64,000 nucleotides of DNA from an uncultured Eubacteriales bacterium (GTDB taxonomy: Bacteria; Bacillota; Clostridia; Oscillospirales; Oscillospiraceae). Positions 1 to 9,209 of this stretch are shown here, piece after piece (within the stretch, counting starts at the first letter, position 1; each line of letters begins with the position of its first letter). Under the pieces are notes generated by a model. That model was not told where the DNA came from. It worked only from the letters and a program-made list of their open reading frames with translations, and did not search any database. The DNA is taken from contig UQWI01000006.1 of NCBI GenBank assembly GCA_900544765.1, positions 1 to 64,000 of the forward strand, in the 5' to 3' direction. Position numbers and translations under genes: made by a program.

Positions 1-311
1 TAGGCGAAGTCGTCGTACGCATCGGAGTAGTGCATCGGCAGGGCGCCGATGGGCGCTGTGAAAACGGGAAGGTCGAATTCACGGCCGAACATGGCGAACT
101 TGGTGCTGGGGGCGTCGTGGTCGCAGATGGTGTCCATGTTGACATAGACGCGCTGCCAGGCGTCGTAGTTGCGCGCAGCGCCGTTTCCGGGGTTCTTGGA
201 GCCTGGGCCGGGCATCGAATTGCCGCAGGCCTTGCCGTTGCAGACGGGACATGCCTTGCAGTAGGGCCCAATGTTAGTGCGTGCCTTTGCGAGTACTTCG
301 TTGTAATCCAT
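1..311 (-). CDS. Alpha-hydroxy-acid oxidizing FMN protein, N-terminus only
   Basis: Reverse-strand gene cut by the window edge; only the first 103 codons are visible. The ATG at 311 follows a clear TAAGGAGG. The product starts MDYNEVLAKARTNIGPYCKA and has a cysteine cluster at residues 18-29 (C18, C21, C24, C29), then VNMDTICDHD and a FTAPIGALPMHYSDAY segment. This matches the clostridial branch of the FMN-dependent alpha-hydroxyacid oxidase/lactate dehydrogenase TIM-barrel family, which carries this extra cysteine-rich leader. The FMN and substrate residues lie off the window, so the substrate is unknown. It is last in a reverse-strand run with the radical SAM and glycosyltransferase genes. 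Confidence 0.75.
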   Translation of the reverse strand, partial: MDYNEVLAKARTNIGPYCKACPVCNGKACGNSMPGPGSKNPGNGAARNYDAWQRVYVNMDTICDHDAPSTKFAMFGREFDLPVFTAPIGALPMHYSDAYDDFA

Positions 312-369
312 GTTTAATTAACCTCCTTAGGGGTTTTATTATCTCTGTGTATTGGATTCCGGATGGCGT

Positions 370-1263
370 TTAAAGTCCCAGGCCGGTCAAGTCCCATTCC
401 GGTATCATCTCGTCCCCGCTGGAATCAGGTTCCTGGTAGTAACCGTCCTCTATGCCGCGGTCCAGCAGGTACTCGTACAGCATTTGGGCTATCGCAGGGT
501 CGACCACACGCGCAAGCTCCGGAAAGCGCTCGCCTACGCCCGACATGGGCGTGTACTGGCTCATAAGCGAGAAGAGCACGCTCCCGGCGGGGAAGCTATT
601 CGCCACAAAGTCTATGCAGCCTATGGAGTTGTCCGTCCAGCCGGGAAGTATGAGGTGGCGTATGAGTACGCCGCCGAGCAGCATGTCCTCGCCGTCCATG
701 CGGTACGGCCCGGTCTGGCGGTACATCTCGAGTATTGCAGCGGCGGCGGTCTCGGGGTAGTCCGGCGCGTGGGAGTACTTCTCCGCCGGAGCCTTCATAG
801 AGTATTTGTAATCCGGCATGTATATCTGCACCAGGCCCTCGAGCCGCCTCAGGCTCTCAACGCTCTCATAGCCGGAGGAGTTCCAGACCACGGGAATGCC
901 CAGCTCAAGGCCGTCAAGCGCCTCGGCTATGGGACGGACGAAGTGCGAACCCGTGACTAGGTTGATGTTATGTACGCCCTGGTCGCGCAGACGGAGCAGG
1001 ACGTCGCGCAACTGCTGTACGCTCAGCTCCACACCGGGCGAGCCCGGCTGGGCTATCACGGCGTTCTGGCAGTATACGCAGCCGAGATTGCAGCCGGTGA
1101 AAAACACCGTGCCGCTGCCTCGGGATCCGGATATGCACGGCTCCTCGCCGTAGTGGGCGGCGGCCCTAGCCGCGCGGGGCAGGTGTGCGCTGGAGCATAC
1201 GCCGGTGGCTCCGCCTTCGCGGTCGGCCCCGCACATCCTGGGGCAGTCGAAACACGCGCTCAA
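370..1263 (-). CDS. Radical SAM protein, PflA-like (COG1313 type)
   Basis: 297 aa. The radical SAM cluster motif CNLGCVYC gives C58, C62 and C65 (CxxxCxxC), and the N-terminus has another cysteine set (C4, C7, C11, C23). The layout fits the COG1313 proteins annotated as putative pyruvate formate-lyase activating enzymes, which use a [4Fe-4S] cluster and S-adenosylmethionine to make a radical; the true partner is unknown. The start appears to be TTG at 1263, overlapping the TGA of the upstream glycosyltransferase (TTGA), with AAGGAG 11 nt upstream, so the two are translationally coupled. No glycyl-radical enzyme gene is nearby, so the PFL-activation label is only by similarity. Confidence 0.82.
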   Translation of the reverse strand: MSACFDCPRMCGADREGGATGVCSSAHLPRAARAAAHYGEEPCISGSRGSGTVFFTGCNLGCVYCQNAVIAQPGSPGVELSVQQLRDVLLRLRDQGVHNINLVTGSHFVRPIAEALDGLELGIPVVWNSSGYESVESLRRLEGLVQIYMPDYKYSMKAPAEKYSHAPDYPETAAAAILEMYRQTGPYRMDGEDMLLGGVLIRHLILPGWTDNSIGCIDFVANSFPAGSVLFSLMSQYTPMSGVGERFPELARVVDPAIAQMLYEYLLDRGIEDGYYQEPDSSGDEMIPEWDLTGLGL

Positions 1264-2012
1264 AGGCCAATCAGCTCCTTGGTGTGGGTATACGGCTCGC
1301 GCGCTACGCTCATCGGGCGCTGCTTGCCGCTGGCGAGGCCCTTGGCAGCCAGCTTTAGCATCTTCTTGAGCGTGTACTTGCTCTCACCGGCGAAGCGCTC
1401 CGCGCGGTCGTAGCTGACGGTCTCGCATCTGCAGCCCAGCCTCGTGATGAGCCCGCGCAGGAAGAGGTCGTCCCCGTGATAGAGCGACAGGCGGTCCAGG
1501 GCTTCGGGATCCATGAGCCTGAAATCCGCGTGGTCGTATATGAGGCTCGAGCCCAACAGGTGCATTATTTTATAGTAGGCGCGCGCGGTGTTGCGCTTCA
1601 TAAAGGTGTCGGTCTGGCGCGAGGCGCGGACGCCGCATACTATGTGCGCGCCGGCGGCGTGCTTTTCCGCCATCTCTATGATGGCGTTCACATCGTCCTG
1701 CAAATCTGCGTCTATGGACACGCTGACGGCGCGCTTGTCCTTTGCGCACATGAGCCCTTCGGTCAAAGCGGTCTGATGCCCGCGGTTCTGGTCGAGGCAG
1801 AGCCCGGCAAAGCGCTCGTCCCTGAAGTTGGCCTCCTTTATAATCTCCCAGGTGCGGTCGGATGAGCCGTCGTTGACGAACAGCACCCGGCTGTCGGGAG
1901 AGGCAAATCCCCGCTCAACGAGAGTTGTAAGGCATTCGCCGAGCCGTTTTATCGTCTCAGGCAGCACCTCTTCCTCGTTATAGCAGGGTACAATAATGAA
2001 ATACCTTTCCAT
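1260..2012 (-). CDS. GT2 glycosyltransferase, DPM1/GtrB-like catalytic domain without membrane anchor
   Basis: 250 aa from the ATG at 2012, which has GAGGAGG a few bases upstream; a longer in-frame start at 2057 lacks such a site. The N-terminus IIVPCYNEEEVLPETI, then VNDGSSDRT and the metal-binding SIDADLQDD, are typical of family 2 enzymes that move a sugar from a nucleotide donor to polyprenyl phosphate. The conserved SKYTLKKMLKLA is present, but the protein stops about 30 residues later with a charged tail. Relatives such as GtrB continue into two transmembrane helices, which are missing here. Coupled to the downstream radical SAM gene. Confidence 0.85.
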   Translation of the reverse strand: MERYFIIVPCYNEEEVLPETIKRLGECLTTLVERGFASPDSRVLFVNDGSSDRTWEIIKEANFRDERFAGLCLDQNRGHQTALTEGLMCAKDKRAVSVSIDADLQDDVNAIIEMAEKHAAGAHIVCGVRASRQTDTFMKRNTARAYYKIMHLLGSSLIYDHADFRLMDPEALDRLSLYHGDDLFLRGLITRLGCRCETVSYDRAERFAGESKYTLKKMLKLAAKGLASGKQRPMSVAREPYTHTKELIGL

Positions 2013-2057
2013 TCTGACCTCCTCGCGGCGCATGCGACGCCGCTTTCTCTGCCACAT

Positions 2058-2472
2058 TATAATCTAATCCGCGGCGTAATTCAAGAATCATAGCGCAGTA
2101 TGGACAAGAAATAGCGGGCGGCTCACCCAGCTCGGACGGCGGGCATGCACCGGACGGGATTTGGAGGCCGCGCTTTAGTTTAAATTAATTCGTTTTCAAT
2201 TTAGCGCATAAAATGGTGAAATGCAGCGCAAACCAACCTAATACTGCCAATTGTTATTCACGCGCGGCCCAGGGGACTCCAAATCCGGTACAAAACAGGC
2301 CCGGTGTGACGCCAAATGAGGTTTCTTTGCTAGCTTTCACAAAAATTTAATGAAAAAATCGTATTTTACGGCATAATTGGTATTGTAATCTTTCCAAATA
2401 GGTAGTAAAATGTGCATGCGAAAAAATTAGCAGGAATGTCACAGACGTATGTGACATGTCTGGAGGACGCAA
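2058..2472. other. Intergenic region between divergent operons, with long-range inverted repeat
   Basis: About 415 bp without a convincing gene. It holds an AT-rich core (about 2174-2260) bordered by complementary segments: GGATTTGGA (2157-2165) and GGCCGCGC (2166-2173) match GCGCGGCC (2262-2269) and TCCAAATCC (2278-2286). The right part carries the promoter proposed for trmL and the glycolytic genes. Confidence 0.5.
2383..2411 (+). promoter_or_regulatory. Sigma-A-type promoter for trmL/glycolytic operon
   Basis: TTGTAA (2383-2388), a 17-nt spacer, then TAAAAT (2406-2411), about 60 bp before trmL. It is the best match in the intergenic region. Inferred from sequence only. Confidence 0.5.
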
Positions 2473-2961
2473 ATGATAGACATCGTGCTGGTCGAGCCGG
2501 AGATACCAAACAACACCGGCGCCATTGCGCGCACCTGCGCCTGTACCGGAGCGAGGCTGCATCTGGTTAAGCCGCTGGGCTTCGACATATCAGACAGCGC
2601 CGTAAAGCGTGCGGGCTTGGATTACTGGTATCTGGTCGACTTGACCGTTTATGAGAGCCTGGACGAGTATTTTGAGCGCCGCGGCGATTCAAACCTATGG
2701 CTCACTACGACGAAGGCCCCGAAGAGCTACGCGGACTGCGACTGGTCGGGCGACGTCACCTTAATGTTTGGAAAGGAGACTGCCGGGCTGCCCGAGTGGC
2801 TGCGTGAAAAGTACCGCGACCGCTGCGTGCGCATCCCGATGGTTTCTGAGGCCAGGAGCCTCAACTTATCGAATGCCGCCGCCATCCTCACATACGAGGC
2901 ACTGCGGCAGCAGGGTTTCAAAGGTTTATTAGATCATGGCCAAATGAAACAGGAGGAATGA
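2473..2961 (+). CDS. trmL: tRNA (cytidine(34)-2'-O)-methyltransferase
   Basis: 162 aa SPOUT-class methyltransferase that modifies the wobble ribose of tRNA-Leu using S-adenosylmethionine. Family signatures are clear: VLVEPEIPNNTGAIARTCA at the N-terminus, MFGKETAGLP in the middle, and the knot segment IPMVSEARSLNLSNAAAI near the C-terminus. Length is normal for TrmL. ATG at 2473 follows TGGAGGACGC. The stop is 3 nt before the pgk start and the pgk ribosome binding site lies inside the end of trmL, so this gene heads the glycolytic operon. No gapA precedes pgk here. Confidence 0.93.
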   Translation: MIDIVLVEPEIPNNTGAIARTCACTGARLHLVKPLGFDISDSAVKRAGLDYWYLVDLTVYESLDEYFERRGDSNLWLTTTKAPKSYADCDWSGDVTLMFGKETAGLPEWLREKYRDRCVRIPMVSEARSLNLSNAAAILTYEALRQQGFKGLLDHGQMKQEE

Positions 2962-2964
2962 AGC

Positions 2965-4155
2965 ATGAACTACAACAAGAAGACCGTACACGACTTCGAT
3001 CCCCACGGAAAGAAAGTACTGCTGCGCTGCGACTTCAACGTCCCGCAGAACAAGGAGACCGGCGAGATTACCAGCGACAAGCGTATAGTCGCCGCGCTGC
3101 CGACCATCAAGTACCTGCTTGAGAACGGCGCCGCCGTCATCGCCTGCTCCCACCTCGGCAAGCCCAAGGGAGAGTGGAAGGCCAATCTGAGCCTGAAGCC
3201 TGTCGCCAAGCGCCTGAGCGAGCTGCTGGGCATGGACGTCATCATGGCCGAGGATATAATCGGCGACGACGCCCGCGCCAAGGCCGCCGCCCTGCAGCCG
3301 GGCCAGCTCATGCTGCTTGAGAACCTCCGCTTCGACAAGCGCGAGGAGAAGAACGACCCCGAGTTTGCGAAGGAGCTCGCCTCCATGGCTGAAGTCTACG
3401 TTTCCGACGCCTTTGGCACCGTGCACCGCGCCCACGCCTCCACCGCCGGCGTCGCGGCCTATCTGCCCGCCTACGCTGGTATGCTTGTGGAGAAGGAGAT
3501 ATCTGTCATGGGCAAGGCCCTGAGCGACCCCGCCCGTCCCTTCGTGGCCATCCTCGGCGGCGCCAAGGTCAGCGACAAGATTGGCGTCATCAACAACCTT
3601 CTGGAGAAGGCCGACACCATTATCGTCGGAGGCGGCATGGCTTACACCTTCAAGCTGGCTCAGGGCCACACCATCGGCAAGAGCCTGCTCGAGGCCGACC
3701 GCGTCGATTACGCGAAGGAAATGATGGACAAGGCCGCCGCCAAGGGCGTGAAGCTGCTCCTGCCCGTCGACCACGTCTGCGCCGCTGAGTTCAACGCCGA
3801 CGCCGAGCCCGTTGTCACCGGCGAGGACATCCCCGAGGAGCTCATGGGCATGGATATCGGCCCCAAGACCGTCGAGATGTACAAGGACGCCGTCAAGGGC
3901 GCCGGTACCGTCGTCTGGAACGGCCCCATGGGCGTTTTCGAGTTCGCCAGCTTCAACAAGGGTACCTTCGCGATGGCCGAGGCTGTTGCCAACTGCGGCG
4001 GCGTGACCATTATCGGCGGCGGCGACAGCGCTTCTGCCGTTGAGAAGAGCGGCTATGCCGACAAGATAACTCACATCAGCACCGGCGGCGGCGCTTCCCT
4101 TGAGTTCCTCGAGGGCCTGGAGCTGCCCGGCGTTGCCTGCCTGCTGGACAAGTAA
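2965..4155 (+). CDS. pgk: Phosphoglycerate kinase
   Basis: 396 aa, full length. Converts 1,3-bisphosphoglycerate plus ADP to 3-phosphoglycerate plus ATP in the cytoplasm. Visible family signatures: [10 protein letters not shown] near residue 20, SHLGKPKGE near 62, [15 protein letters not shown] near 112, and the C-terminal [13 protein letters not shown] and [15 protein letters not shown]. The ribosome binding site (AGGAGG) sits in the last codons of trmL. Second gene of trmL-pgk-tpiA-gpmI-eno; codon use is strongly biased to C- and G-ending codons, as expected for a highly expressed gene. Confidence 0.98.
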   Translation: MNYNKKTVHDFDPHGKKVLLRCDFNVPQNKETGEITSDKRIVAALPTIKYLLENGAAVIACSHLGKPKGEWKANLSLKPVAKRLSELLGMDVIMAEDIIGDDARAKAAALQPGQLMLLENLRFDKREEKNDPEFAKELASMAEVYVSDAFGTVHRAHASTAGVAAYLPAYAGMLVEKEISVMGKALSDPARPFVAILGGAKVSDKIGVINNLLEKADTIIVGGGMAYTFKLAQGHTIGKSLLEADRVDYAKEMMDKAAAKGVKLLLPVDHVCAAEFNADAEPVVTGEDIPEELMGMDIGPKTVEMYKDAVKGAGTVVWNGPMGVFEFASFNKGTFAMAEAVANCGGVTIIGGGDSASAVEKSGYADKITHISTGGGASLEFLEGLELPGVACLLDK

Positions 4156-4176
4156 GGAAGGAAGGAGCCCCTCCCC

Positions 4177-4950
4177 ATGAACAGAAAGTACCGCAAAACC
4201 ATAATCGCCGGCAACTGGAAGATGAACAAGGTGCCGAGCGAAGCCCGTCCCTTTGTCGACGAGCTGAGGCCCCGTATGCCCAAGACCAAGACCTGCGACA
4301 CTGTCCTCTGCGTGCCGTATCCCATCATCCCGGCCATGGCCCGCGCCATGCGCGACAGCCGCATTGTGTTTGGCGCGCAGGACGTCTCCGCCCATGACTC
4401 CGGCGCTTACACCGGCGAGGTCAACGCGGCCATGCTCGCGGATCTCGGCTGCCGTTACTGCATCGTTGGTCACAGCGAGCGCAGGGCCTATCACGGCGAG
4501 ACCGACTCCGATGTGAACACCAAGGTCAAGAAGCTGCTCGATTGCAACATCACCCCCATCATCTGCGTAGGCGAGAGCCTTGAGCAGCGTGAGAAGGAGC
4601 TCACCCTCGAGTTCATCGAGTACCAGGTCAAGGCCGCCCTCGCCGGGCTCGAGCCAAAGGCCGTGAAGCACTGCGTCATCGCCTACGAGCCCATCTGGGC
4701 CATCGGCACCGGACACACCGCCACCGCCGAGCAGGCCGCCGAGGTCTGCGGCGCTATCCGTGCGGTAATCCGCTCCATGTTCGACGCCCGCGTTGCCCGC
4801 AGCGTCAGCATCCTCTACGGCGGCAGCATGAACGCCAAGAACTGCGACGAGCTCCTCGCGCAGCCCGACATAGACGGCGGCCTCATAGGCGGCGCTTCCC
4901 TCAAGGTAGAAGATTTTGCCCGCATTATAGAGGGCACCACCCAGGAGTAA
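4177..4950 (+). CDS. tpiA: Triosephosphate isomerase
   Basis: 257 aa TIM barrel that interconverts dihydroxyacetone phosphate and glyceraldehyde 3-phosphate. The N-terminal IIAGNWKMNK supplies the substrate-binding Asn and Lys, YCIVGHSERR the catalytic His, AYEPIWAIGTG the catalytic Glu, and LYGGSMNAKN and GLIGGASLK the phosphate-binding loops. ATG at 4177 follows GGAAGGAAGGAG. The 21-nt gap from pgk and 6-nt gap to gpmI support one transcript. Confidence 0.98.
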   Translation: MNRKYRKTIIAGNWKMNKVPSEARPFVDELRPRMPKTKTCDTVLCVPYPIIPAMARAMRDSRIVFGAQDVSAHDSGAYTGEVNAAMLADLGCRYCIVGHSERRAYHGETDSDVNTKVKKLLDCNITPIICVGESLEQREKELTLEFIEYQVKAALAGLEPKAVKHCVIAYEPIWAIGTGHTATAEQAAEVCGAIRAVIRSMFDARVARSVSILYGGSMNAKNCDELLAQPDIDGGLIGGASLKVEDFARIIEGTTQE

Positions 4951-4956
4951 TTTTCT

Positions 4957-6480
4957 ATGGATAAACCTGTAAAGCCTGTAGCGCTCGTCATACTCGACGG
5001 CTACGGTATCGGCGAGCCCAACGAGGGCAACGCCATCTGGCTGGCCAAGACCCCGGTCATGGACGAGCTGCTCAAAACCTATCCCAACACCAGGCTGTCC
5101 GCCTCCGGCCTCGACGTGGGCCTGCCGGAAGGCCAGATGGGCAATAGCGAGGTCGGCCACACCAACATCGGCGCGGGACGCGTCGTGTTCCAGGATCTGC
5201 CCAGGATAACCAACGCCATAGCCGACGGCAGCTTCTTCAAAAACCCGGCCTACCTGAAGGCCATGGCCGACGCCAAGGCCTCGGGCGGCGCGCTGCACGT
5301 CATGGGTCTGCTCAGCGACGGCGGCGTACACAGCCACATCAAGCATATCTTCGCCATCCTCGACATGGCGAAGCAGCAGGGCCTTGAGCATGTGTATGTG
5401 CACTGCTTCCTGGACGGCCGCGACGTCAACCCGACTTCCGGCGCCGGTTTCGTGCAGGACCTCGCCGGCAAGTGCGCTGAGCTCGGCAACGCCAGGATTG
5501 CCACCATCCAGGGCCGCTTCTGGGGTATGGACCGCGACAAGCGCTGGGAGCGCGTGCAGAAGGGCTACGACGCCATCGTGCGCGGCAAGGGCGTGATGGC
5601 CTCCGACCCCGTGCAGGCTGTCAAGGACAGCTACGCCGCCGACAAGACGGACGAGTTCATGGAGCCCACTGTTATCTGCTCCGAGGGTACAATCAAGAGC
5701 GGCGACAGCGTCATATTCATGAACTTCCGCCCCGACCGCGCGCGTGAGATGACCTGGGCGCTCAACGGCTACCTGCCCGAGGGCCACACCATGGACACCG
5801 ATGAGCTGAAGCTCAGCTATGTGTGCACCGCGCAGTACGACGCGGCCCTGCCTCTGCCCATTGCATTCCCGCCTGAGGAGCTAGAGGGCACCATCGGCGA
5901 GTATGTAAGCGACAAGGGCCTCACGCAGTATCGCGTGGCTGAGACCGAAAAGTACGCCCACGTCACCTTCTTCCTGAACGGCGGCGTTGAGAAGCAGTAC
6001 CCCGGCGAGGAGCGCGAACTCATCCCCAGCCCCAAGGAGTATCCCACCTATGACCTCATCCCCGAGATGAGCGCCGAGAAGGTCAAGGACGCCCTCGTGG
6101 CCCGCATGGACAAGGGCGGCTGCGAACTCTACGTCTGCAACTTCGCCAACTGCGACATGGTCGGCCACACCGGCGTCATCCCCGCGGCTGTAAAGGCCGT
6201 TGAGACTGTCGACAAGTGCCTGGGCGAAGTCGTGGAGGCCGCGAAGCGCAACGGAATCATCCTGGCGGTCACCGCAGACCACGGCAACGCCGACCGCATG
6301 GTGGAGCCGGACGGCAGCCCCAATACCGCTCACACGACCAACCTTGTGCCTTTCGTCATCGCCGGAGCCGGTGAGCTGAAGCTCCATGAGGGCAAGCTTG
6401 CCGACATCGCCCCGACCCTGCTGCAGCTCATGGGACTTGACAAGCCCGAGCAGATGACCGGCAGCACTCTGATTGGCTAA
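4957..6480 (+). CDS. gpmI: 2,3-bisphosphoglycerate-independent phosphoglycerate mutase
   Basis: 507 aa, the usual length for the manganese-dependent iPGM of the alkaline phosphatase superfamily, which interconverts 3- and 2-phosphoglycerate. The N-terminal LVILDGYGIGEPNEGNAI and the phosphoserine loop QMGNSEVGHTNIGAG (Ser near 64) are intact, as are HCFLDGRDVNP and the C-terminal metal sites VTADHGNADRM and HTTNLVPF. Starts 6 nt after tpiA with little ribosome binding site of its own (AGGAGTAATTTTCT, partly inside tpiA), suggesting coupling. Confidence 0.98.
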   Translation: MDKPVKPVALVILDGYGIGEPNEGNAIWLAKTPVMDELLKTYPNTRLSASGLDVGLPEGQMGNSEVGHTNIGAGRVVFQDLPRITNAIADGSFFKNPAYLKAMADAKASGGALHVMGLLSDGGVHSHIKHIFAILDMAKQQGLEHVYVHCFLDGRDVNPTSGAGFVQDLAGKCAELGNARIATIQGRFWGMDRDKRWERVQKGYDAIVRGKGVMASDPVQAVKDSYAADKTDEFMEPTVICSEGTIKSGDSVIFMNFRPDRAREMTWALNGYLPEGHTMDTDELKLSYVCTAQYDAALPLPIAFPPEELEGTIGEYVSDKGLTQYRVAETEKYAHVTFFLNGGVEKQYPGEERELIPSPKEYPTYDLIPEMSAEKVKDALVARMDKGGCELYVCNFANCDMVGHTGVIPAAVKAVETVDKCLGEVVEAAKRNGIILAVTADHGNADRMVEPDGSPNTAHTTNLVPFVIAGAGELKLHEGKLADIAPTLLQLMGLDKPEQMTGSTLIG

Positions 6481-6512
6481 CCATCAATTTAATTTCCCCT
6501 AAATTTCTATAA

Positions 6513-7832
<1,320 letters not shown>

Positions 7833-7849
7833 TCGCGCGATAAGTCAAG

Positions 7850-7880
7850 AAAACGCCCTGGGAAACTCCCAGGGCGTTTT
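7850..7880 (+). terminator. Rho-independent terminator after eno
   Basis: Perfect 13-bp stem: left arm 7850-7862 (AAAACGCCCTGGG), loop AAACT, right arm 7868-7880 ending in TTTT. Ends the glycolytic operon. Confidence 0.9.
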
Positions 7881-7939
7881 GTTGCAGAGCATGCCGATCT
7901 GAGGTACAATGGCTAAAAACGGCAGGGGAGGGGAGCGGT

Positions 7940-8518
7940 ATGACTGCAATTCGCCGCCATCCGTGGCGGTTTGCGATGATTCTGCTGCTTGTGATTGCGC
8001 TCGCGGTGCTCATCGCGTCGCTTGTGTACATGAATACGCACACGCCAGGTGAGTGGCTGATGCAAAAGCGTCTGGAGCTCGAAAGCGACGGCACACATAC
8101 ATATGAGCTGCTCGCTGAGCGAGATATCGGCGACGGGCTGACTGTGGTTTTCTACCAGGAGAACAACTGGATGTATTCCTACATTTGGGGAGCTGTGGTG
8201 GCAGGCCGTGGGATCTGGTATACCTCGCCGGAATTAGGCGTTACATCTGCCCCGGGAATACCGGACGAGTATCCACCCAAACCTGCGCAGCACTACTCTT
8301 CGACTGAATACACCTGGCGCGGTGATGACTACGTCCTTGACTTCGGCGCGATAACCGACCCCGAGATCGAGGCCGTATACGTCGACGGCGAGGCGGAGAC
8401 CATGATCGACACCGGCAACGGCTGGCGGCTGTTCTACGCCGTGCTCCCGGCGGATGGCTACACCGGTGAACACAACGTGCTGCCGGAGAGGATTGACGCG
8501 CTGAGCGAGACATATTAG
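7940..8518 (+). CDS. Small single-pass membrane protein of unknown function
   Basis: 192 aa, not recognised. A basic N-terminus (TAIRRHPWRF) is followed by one long hydrophobic helix (about residues 12-30), then an exterior-type domain rich in Trp and Tyr, with ENNWMYSYIWGAVVAGRGIWY and the later VLDFGAITDPEIEAVYVDG. The Pro/Tyr-rich middle and lack of further membrane segments suggest an anchored extracytoplasmic protein. ATG at 7940 has AGGGGAGGGGAG upstream. It is monocistronic, between the eno terminator and its own bidirectional terminator. Confidence 0.75.
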   Translation: MTAIRRHPWRFAMILLLVIALAVLIASLVYMNTHTPGEWLMQKRLELESDGTHTYELLAERDIGDGLTVVFYQENNWMYSYIWGAVVAGRGIWYTSPELGVTSAPGIPDEYPPKPAQHYSSTEYTWRGDDYVLDFGAITDPEIEAVYVDGEAETMIDTGNGWRLFYAVLPADGYTGEHNVLPERIDALSETY

Positions 8519-8521
8519 AAA

Positions 8522-8548
8522 AAACGGCGGCTTACAAAGCCGCCGTTT
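8522..8548. terminator. Bidirectional terminator between convergent genes
   Basis: Stem AAACGGCGGCTT (8522-8533), loop ACA, AAGCCGCCGTTT (8537-8548), flanked by A and T runs on the two sides. It overlaps the stop codon of the reverse-strand XRE protein, so it can serve both genes. Confidence 0.8.
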
Positions 8549-9038
8549 ATCTTTCGTCGCTAAGTCCAAGGATGTAATCCGTGGTGGTGTGGAAAAAACG
8601 CGCCAGCTCTGTGAGTGTCTGCGCCGGTACGTCTCCCTCGCCTGTCTCGTACTTGGAGTAGGCTGCCTGAGATAAGCCGAGATGTTCGGCCACCTGCGAC
8701 GGAGCCAGCCCGGCCTCGCTGCGCAAATTGCGCAACCTGCGGCACACTGGTGCTTCACTGCCGACCTCCTGTCCAAGCTCTTTGCCGCAGTTTAAGCAGC
8801 GCGGCGGAGCCTTGCGAAAGGGCCTGATTGGGACCTTGAATCTCCCGCAATGCGGGCACCTTGTCGCGGAAAAGGCCAGAATCCAGGAGGCAAGATATAC
8901 GACTAATACGGGTATTCGCCATTCCACAAGCTGGAATGTAACGCATGCTATCGCCAGAATGGTGCAAACTACAAAGAATAGGAAAACTGCCGTCCGCACA
9001 CCGTTTCTGTTCAAAAGGCGAACTTTCTTTTCCCCCAT
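8547..9038 (-). CDS. Membrane protein with zinc ribbon and C-terminal XRE DNA-binding domain
   Basis: 163 aa. Order of parts: two predicted membrane helices (about 15-34 and 43-58), a zinc-ribbon-like pair CPHC (61-64) and CLNC (81-84), then a C-terminal XRE-type helix-turn-helix (about 98-160: RRLRNLRSEAGLAPSQVAEH, ...LSQAAYSKYETGEGDVPAQT). XRE domains usually sit at the N-terminus with any membrane part after them; the order is reversed here. Probably a membrane-tethered regulator. ATG at 9038 on the reverse strand, with AGGAGG upstream (about 9048-9054). Target unknown. Confidence 0.8.
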   Translation of the reverse strand: MGEKKVRLLNRNGVRTAVFLFFVVCTILAIACVTFQLVEWRIPVLVVYLASWILAFSATRCPHCGRFKVPIRPFRKAPPRCLNCGKELGQEVGSEAPVCRRLRNLRSEAGLAPSQVAEHLGLSQAAYSKYETGEGDVPAQTLTELARFFHTTTDYILGLSDER

Positions 9039-9142
9039 ATTCTTGCCTCCTCCCTTGGATGATTATCTAGTTTTATAATATAACAAACGAGGGCCGTTGT
9101 AAACAGGAAAACGTAAAAGCCGCAAATAATTTTCCTCCCCGT

Positions 9143-9172
9143 GTATAACCCCCGCCTCCCTCGGCAATAATA
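9143..9172 (+). promoter_or_regulatory. Sigma-F/sigma-G-type promoter for the SpoIIQ-like gene
   Basis: GTATA (9143-9147), a 15-nt spacer, then GGCAATAATA (9163-9172). This fits the forespore sigma-F pattern (GYATA, about 15 nt, GGnnAnAnTR) known from Bacillus. The downstream gene is SpoIIQ-like, and spoIIQ is sigma-F dependent in Bacillus subtilis. Confidence 0.6.
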
Positions 9173-9209
9173 GGCTGCGTAGTCAATTATTGTCCTTGGA
9201 GGTACAATC

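Noticed and set aside
2929-5787. 952-codon open frame on the reverse strand opposite pgk, tpiA and gpmI
   Set aside because: A shadow of highly GC3-biased glycolytic genes; the product is Val/Ala/Gly-rich with no domain and no ribosome binding site, while all three forward genes are certain.
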